Source: Luteolibacter luteus (GTDB taxonomy: Bacteria; Verrucomicrobiota; Verrucomicrobiia; Verrucomicrobiales; Akkermansiaceae). Taken from it: DNA of 64,000 nucleotides. The stretch lies in the NCBI RefSeq assembly GCF_012913485.1, contig NZ_CP051774.1:496001-560000 (forward strand), read 5' to 3'. The position numbers and the translations under genes were made by a program. Positions 62,101 to 64,000 of this stretch are shown piece after piece. The notes beneath the pieces were generated by a model that searched no databases, was not told the origin of the DNA, and saw nothing but the letters and a program-made list of their open reading frames with translations. Numbering within the stretch: the first letter of the stretch is position 1; the number at the start of each line of letters is the position of its first letter.

Positions 62101-64000
62101 CCCGGCTCCCTGCTGCCCCGCCCCGGTCTGCTGGTAAACCGCTGGAGCCAGGAAGATCTGGTCCAGGACAAGCAAGCCGGCGCCGGAGGCCTGGATGGGA
62201 ACGTCTTGCCCCGTCTCAGCGAAGGGGAATCGCAGCCAGCTCCGGAAAGCAGTGACGATGACGATTCAAACCGGGAGGACCTGTGGGAAAGCGTGGATTT
62301 TCTAGCGAAGGGCTCGGTCGTCCGCAGTGATCTGCAGGTAGCCGAAGATGGCACGCTCCGTCTTCCCGCAACGGACTTCGTGCATTGCCAGTATCTTGAG
62401 GTGATCGTCCTTGATCACCACGCGCGCCACCACAGCATCCTTCCCCTTGCTCCGAACGATCCACCTTTGCGCGATCGCAGGCTGAGCCGCCCGCTTGACC
62501 CGGGGAAATATCACGTGGGAACCCGTCGTGCCGCCGCTTTGGCCAAAGGCGCGGAAGCCAGCATCGAGAGTGTGATCGATGCGGACTGGCGTGCCTTCAC
62601 TACTCTTGCAGAAGCGCATGCGTTTCTCGCAGGAGCGAGTGGCGATCCAAACCTTGAGAGATTCCGCCCGCTGATCGATTGGCCCTCGCTGGACGAAGCC
62701 GCCAAGCTCGCTTTTCTCTCCGAGCACGCGTGCCATGAGCTCCATCTCTTCCTGGCGCGCAAGGACAAGGAATTCTTCGACAAGCACGTGAAGCCGATGC
62801 TTGCGGAGAAGAAGGCGCCGGATCTGATCGATGACGTCCTGCTGCAGCGCGACCTGAACAAATATCTGCGCCCCTACGCCTGGCAGCGGCTGAATGCCGC
62901 GGAGAAAGCCCTGCTTTCGCAAGCGCTGCCCGCGGCGCGACAGCGCATCACCAGCGAGTTGGAGAACCGCTGGGAAATCGAGTCTCCGACCCCGGAACAG
63001 GAAACGATCCTCTTCACGAAGACCCTCGGTGGCAGCGAGCTTTCCGTAGCGGACTCGCTGGGACTGGCTTCCGCATCGCCCGAGTTTAATGCACCTGAGG
63101 AGGGAGGAACCACGGGGGCTACCTATCTAATAAAAAAGCTGGATGCGATCATCATCCCGGAGATCGATTTTGAGGATATCTCTGTTGCAGAGGCAATCGA
63201 CCACCTTCGTGCAAAATCGATTGAACAAGACACAATCGAAATCGACCCCGCCAAAAGGGGTATCAATTTTGCGATCCGGAAACCTCGTCCGTCCCTTGTT
63301 GGCGAGGCGCAAGGGATTGACCCCGGTACGCTCCGTGTAAAAGAGCTGAAGCTGCGAAACGTACCATTGGGGAAGGTGCTCAAGTATCTGGTCGATGGGA
63401 CAAAGCTCCGCTATAAAGTGGATGACTTTGCCGTGACCTTCGTCCCGGCCACGGAGACTGACGAAGATCTGTTCACGAAGACCTTCCTCGTACCGCCAGA
63501 TTTCATTTCGTCATTAGGCGGTTCCCTACGAGACCCCCAGGATGATCCATTCTCAGATCCCTTTGCCGACTCCCCCTCCGGAAGAATGCCGGAAATCTTG
63601 GCTCCGAGGAAGAATGAGATTGAGGTGCTCCAATCCAACGGCGTGAAATTTCCAGAAGGTGCAACCGCCAGATTCGATGCGGCCACCAGCACTCTCGTCG
63701 TCCGCAATACGCCAACGAATCTTGATCTGATCGAGCAGATCACAGAGCAGATTTCAGGAGGCCATAGCGGAGCGCTTGAGGCTATGGACGCCTTCAGCGG
63801 CAGTGAGGGGAGCATCGCGAACTCCATCGGAAAACCCATCGACCTGAGCGTCACCGATATGGTGACAGGCAGCCTCCGCAGCGACGGCTCCGCAACCAAC
63901 CGCAACTACATCGACGCGGTGCTGAACAATCCGCAGCCTGGTGCCCCTGCCTTCGCAGGTCCTGTGGCGGGCAACTTCCCCGCACGCCCGTCCTGGAGCT
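59119..64000 (+). CDS. giant secreted protein with macroglobulin-like and STN-like segments (partial, 3' end outside the window)
   Basis: An open frame of more than 1,620 codons with a signal peptide (MRKSLISLLFVLPLGAA) and no stop before the window edge; codons are read from 59119. Residues about 20-430 are helical (DPATRQAALSKLVPQTRDW). Residues about 435-790 look like alpha-2-macroglobulin-type MG beta domains (LAVRVFELDLPGW, VRTDDSGKVELGSLPDIEVV). Around residue 1345 comes IDFEDISVAEAIDHLRAKS, an STN-type signature, with LKLRNVPLGKVLKYLVDG next and, at about 1515-1535, FDAATSTLVVRNTPTNLDL. The rest, and any thioester or bait region, lies beyond the window. Confidence 0.82.
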   Translation, partial: MRKSLISLLFVLPLGAADLEFKEAFADPATRQAALSKLVPQTRDWFFYHALHQQLSGQADAYRKTIEAWKAASSTEILIPTDGLEILENRELLLRFDAEPRKSSDALIRQLDLKFEDTKPDARADEKLPDRLDPALISAQAFENIANARNSGEGYKKYSEARLLAELDRLATFDETKLRFFHRSLSRADHPGIVPLIVKNLQLSGPDKFGERKIHQLLTRGQMDELLAAVPSLRNDEAFAVRYLTTLLPGAETDFDRDTAAHAAHLAACRTFVLGLPPALNSLKAHVLFHHLRLQRELGQFPQEDLLTFLRLPRSVDSLYRLLPPAAENPVIQLSEDFRKATGCPPVYDDRPLVQVYLRHLLGTMESSDPFKEFIEEAPLRQIHARARLLAGADPNRWGAVLHPAEVQELQKETRISFAPGQQELLGGDAAVKLTLDLKNTPELAVRVFELDLPGWIEREESEPSVGLDLEGLVPHFERSLRFDQAPLLLHREVLDLPELTGPGAWIVECVSRGVVSRALIRKGRLIPFIEPAARGQIIRVFDEKGNLLTDASVSIGTETFAAKEEGGIFVPDKGRSARNTGIVRHGKLAVPLELRPRFDEVSLDARFHVDREQLLADQEASLSLRLRLNSHGHEIPLEWIEKPSIVMEATLVNGTKTERVISSELKLEPAMSIPFQVPANARGLRLKFTGTVTPHDGEDPVPVTAEKSYQLNGILGSSRIAAGLFTKSTEGYRLEVRGRNGEPLPSRPVSLEFLHRDYEESLQLEVRTDDSGKVELGSLPDIEVVEAKGTGIDSASLQPGNEESWHKRPSHLNLALGEEARLPLTRPMENPDRTRVSLVETRDDVVVRDHFDKLASQDGLLVVRGLPAGDYSLTMDGSNIPVRVSGGQLRQQLLVSTSRIVPHHLPAMPSIHSAALAEGSLVLHVNGAAPGTRVALVGRRYLYHWPMGNALQPFANPEPDSIVPDFIGNDLLEARKLSDELRYILDRRAAKSYPGSLLPRPGLLVNRWSQEDLVQDKQAGAGGLDGNVLPRLSEGESQPAPESSDDDDSNREDLWESVDFLAKGSVVRSDLQVAEDGTLRLPATDFVHCQYLEVIVLDHHARHHSILPLAPNDPPLRDRRLSRPLDPGKYHVGTRRAAALAKGAEASIESVIDADWRAFTTLAEAHAFLAGASGDPNLERFRPLIDWPSLDEAAKLAFLSEHACHELHLFLARKDKEFFDKHVKPMLAEKKAPDLIDDVLLQRDLNKYLRPYAWQRLNAAEKALLSQALPAARQRITSELENRWEIESPTPEQETILFTKTLGGSELSVADSLGLASASPEFNAPEEGGTTGATYLIKKLDAIIIPEIDFEDISVAEAIDHLRAKSIEQDTIEIDPAKRGINFAIRKPRPSLVGEAQGIDPGTLRVKELKLRNVPLGKVLKYLVDGTKLRYKVDDFAVTFVPATETDEDLFTKTFLVPPDFISSLGGSLRDPQDDPFSDPFADSPSGRMPEILAPRKNEIEVLQSNGVKFPEGATARFDAATSTLVVRNTPTNLDLIEQITEQISGGHSGALEAMDAFSGSEGSIANSIGKPIDLSVTDMVTGSLRSDGSATNRNYIDAVLNNPQPGAPAFAGPVAGNFPARPSWS

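Overview
The window reads as a chromosome segment of a G+C-rich Verrucomicrobiota bacterium, most likely Verrucomicrobiaceae (Luteolibacter or Haloferula type). The support is a minor-pseudopilin trio of the Verru_Chthon cassette type, many large secreted or lipid-anchored proteins with repeat folds, choice-of-anchor/FG-GAP proteins, and frequent ATGA start/stop coupling with little visible Shine-Dalgarno signal. No tRNA, rRNA, CRISPR array, prophage or insertion sequence was seen. Almost all long antisense open frames are by-products of high G+C.

Layout. 1-4.9 kb: a minus-strand aromatic and lipid operon (tyrA-aroA-cmk-plsC), a lipoprotein and a divergent IF-1-like gene. 4.9-5.5 kb: a metallo-beta-lactamase-fold hydrolase. 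5.6-14.2 kb: a tightly coupled six-gene run with no known function: a DUF4175-like membrane coiled-coil protein, a small exported Gln-rich protein, a prenyltransferase/squalene-oxidase-repeat protein, and three secreted paralogues. 14.2-17.1 kb: aat, then yceD-rpmF-plsX. 17.2-24.2 kb: accessory genes (exported repeat protein, beta-helix protein with two crystallin-type repeats, sterol-desaturase-like protein, GNAT, SRPBCC, polysaccharide deacetylase). 24.3-33.1 kb: ffh, an SLC13 permease, gatB, a DUF2185 protein, an orphan DNA methyltransferase, hslO (Hsp33) and aroB. 33.2-36.7 kb: three pseudopilin-like genes and galE. 36.9-42.5 kb: a Tyr/Gly/Gln-rich lipoprotein, a rhomboid protease, a detached nuoB-nuoC pair, a protein with STN/secretin-like motifs and an exported TIM-barrel protein. 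42.6-50.9 kb: a long plus-strand biosynthetic run: trpA, dapF, a RHH-VapC toxin-antitoxin pair, dapA, dapB, folK, panB, a release-factor-like protein, thyA, folA and a DUF3127 protein. 51.7-57.3 kb: two large paralogous seven-repeat FG-GAP proteins. 57.3-59.0 kb: rsfS-cinA. 59.1 kb to the end: one very large secreted protein, open at the window edge.

How the genes work together. Several groups share a metabolite. dapF/dapA/dapB make diaminopimelate and lysine. folK, panB, thyA and folA make, use or regenerate (methylene)tetrahydrofolate. tyrA/aroA/aroB/trpA serve aromatic amino acids, and plsX/plsC start phospholipids. The least explained parts are the 5.6-14.2 kb operon, a roughly 175-bp structured intergenic repeat present twice (14.95-15.13 kb plus, 38.07-38.24 kb minus), a 44-bp near-perfect palindrome before the toxin-antitoxin operon, and the giant protein at the right edge that joins macroglobulin-like and STN-like segments.
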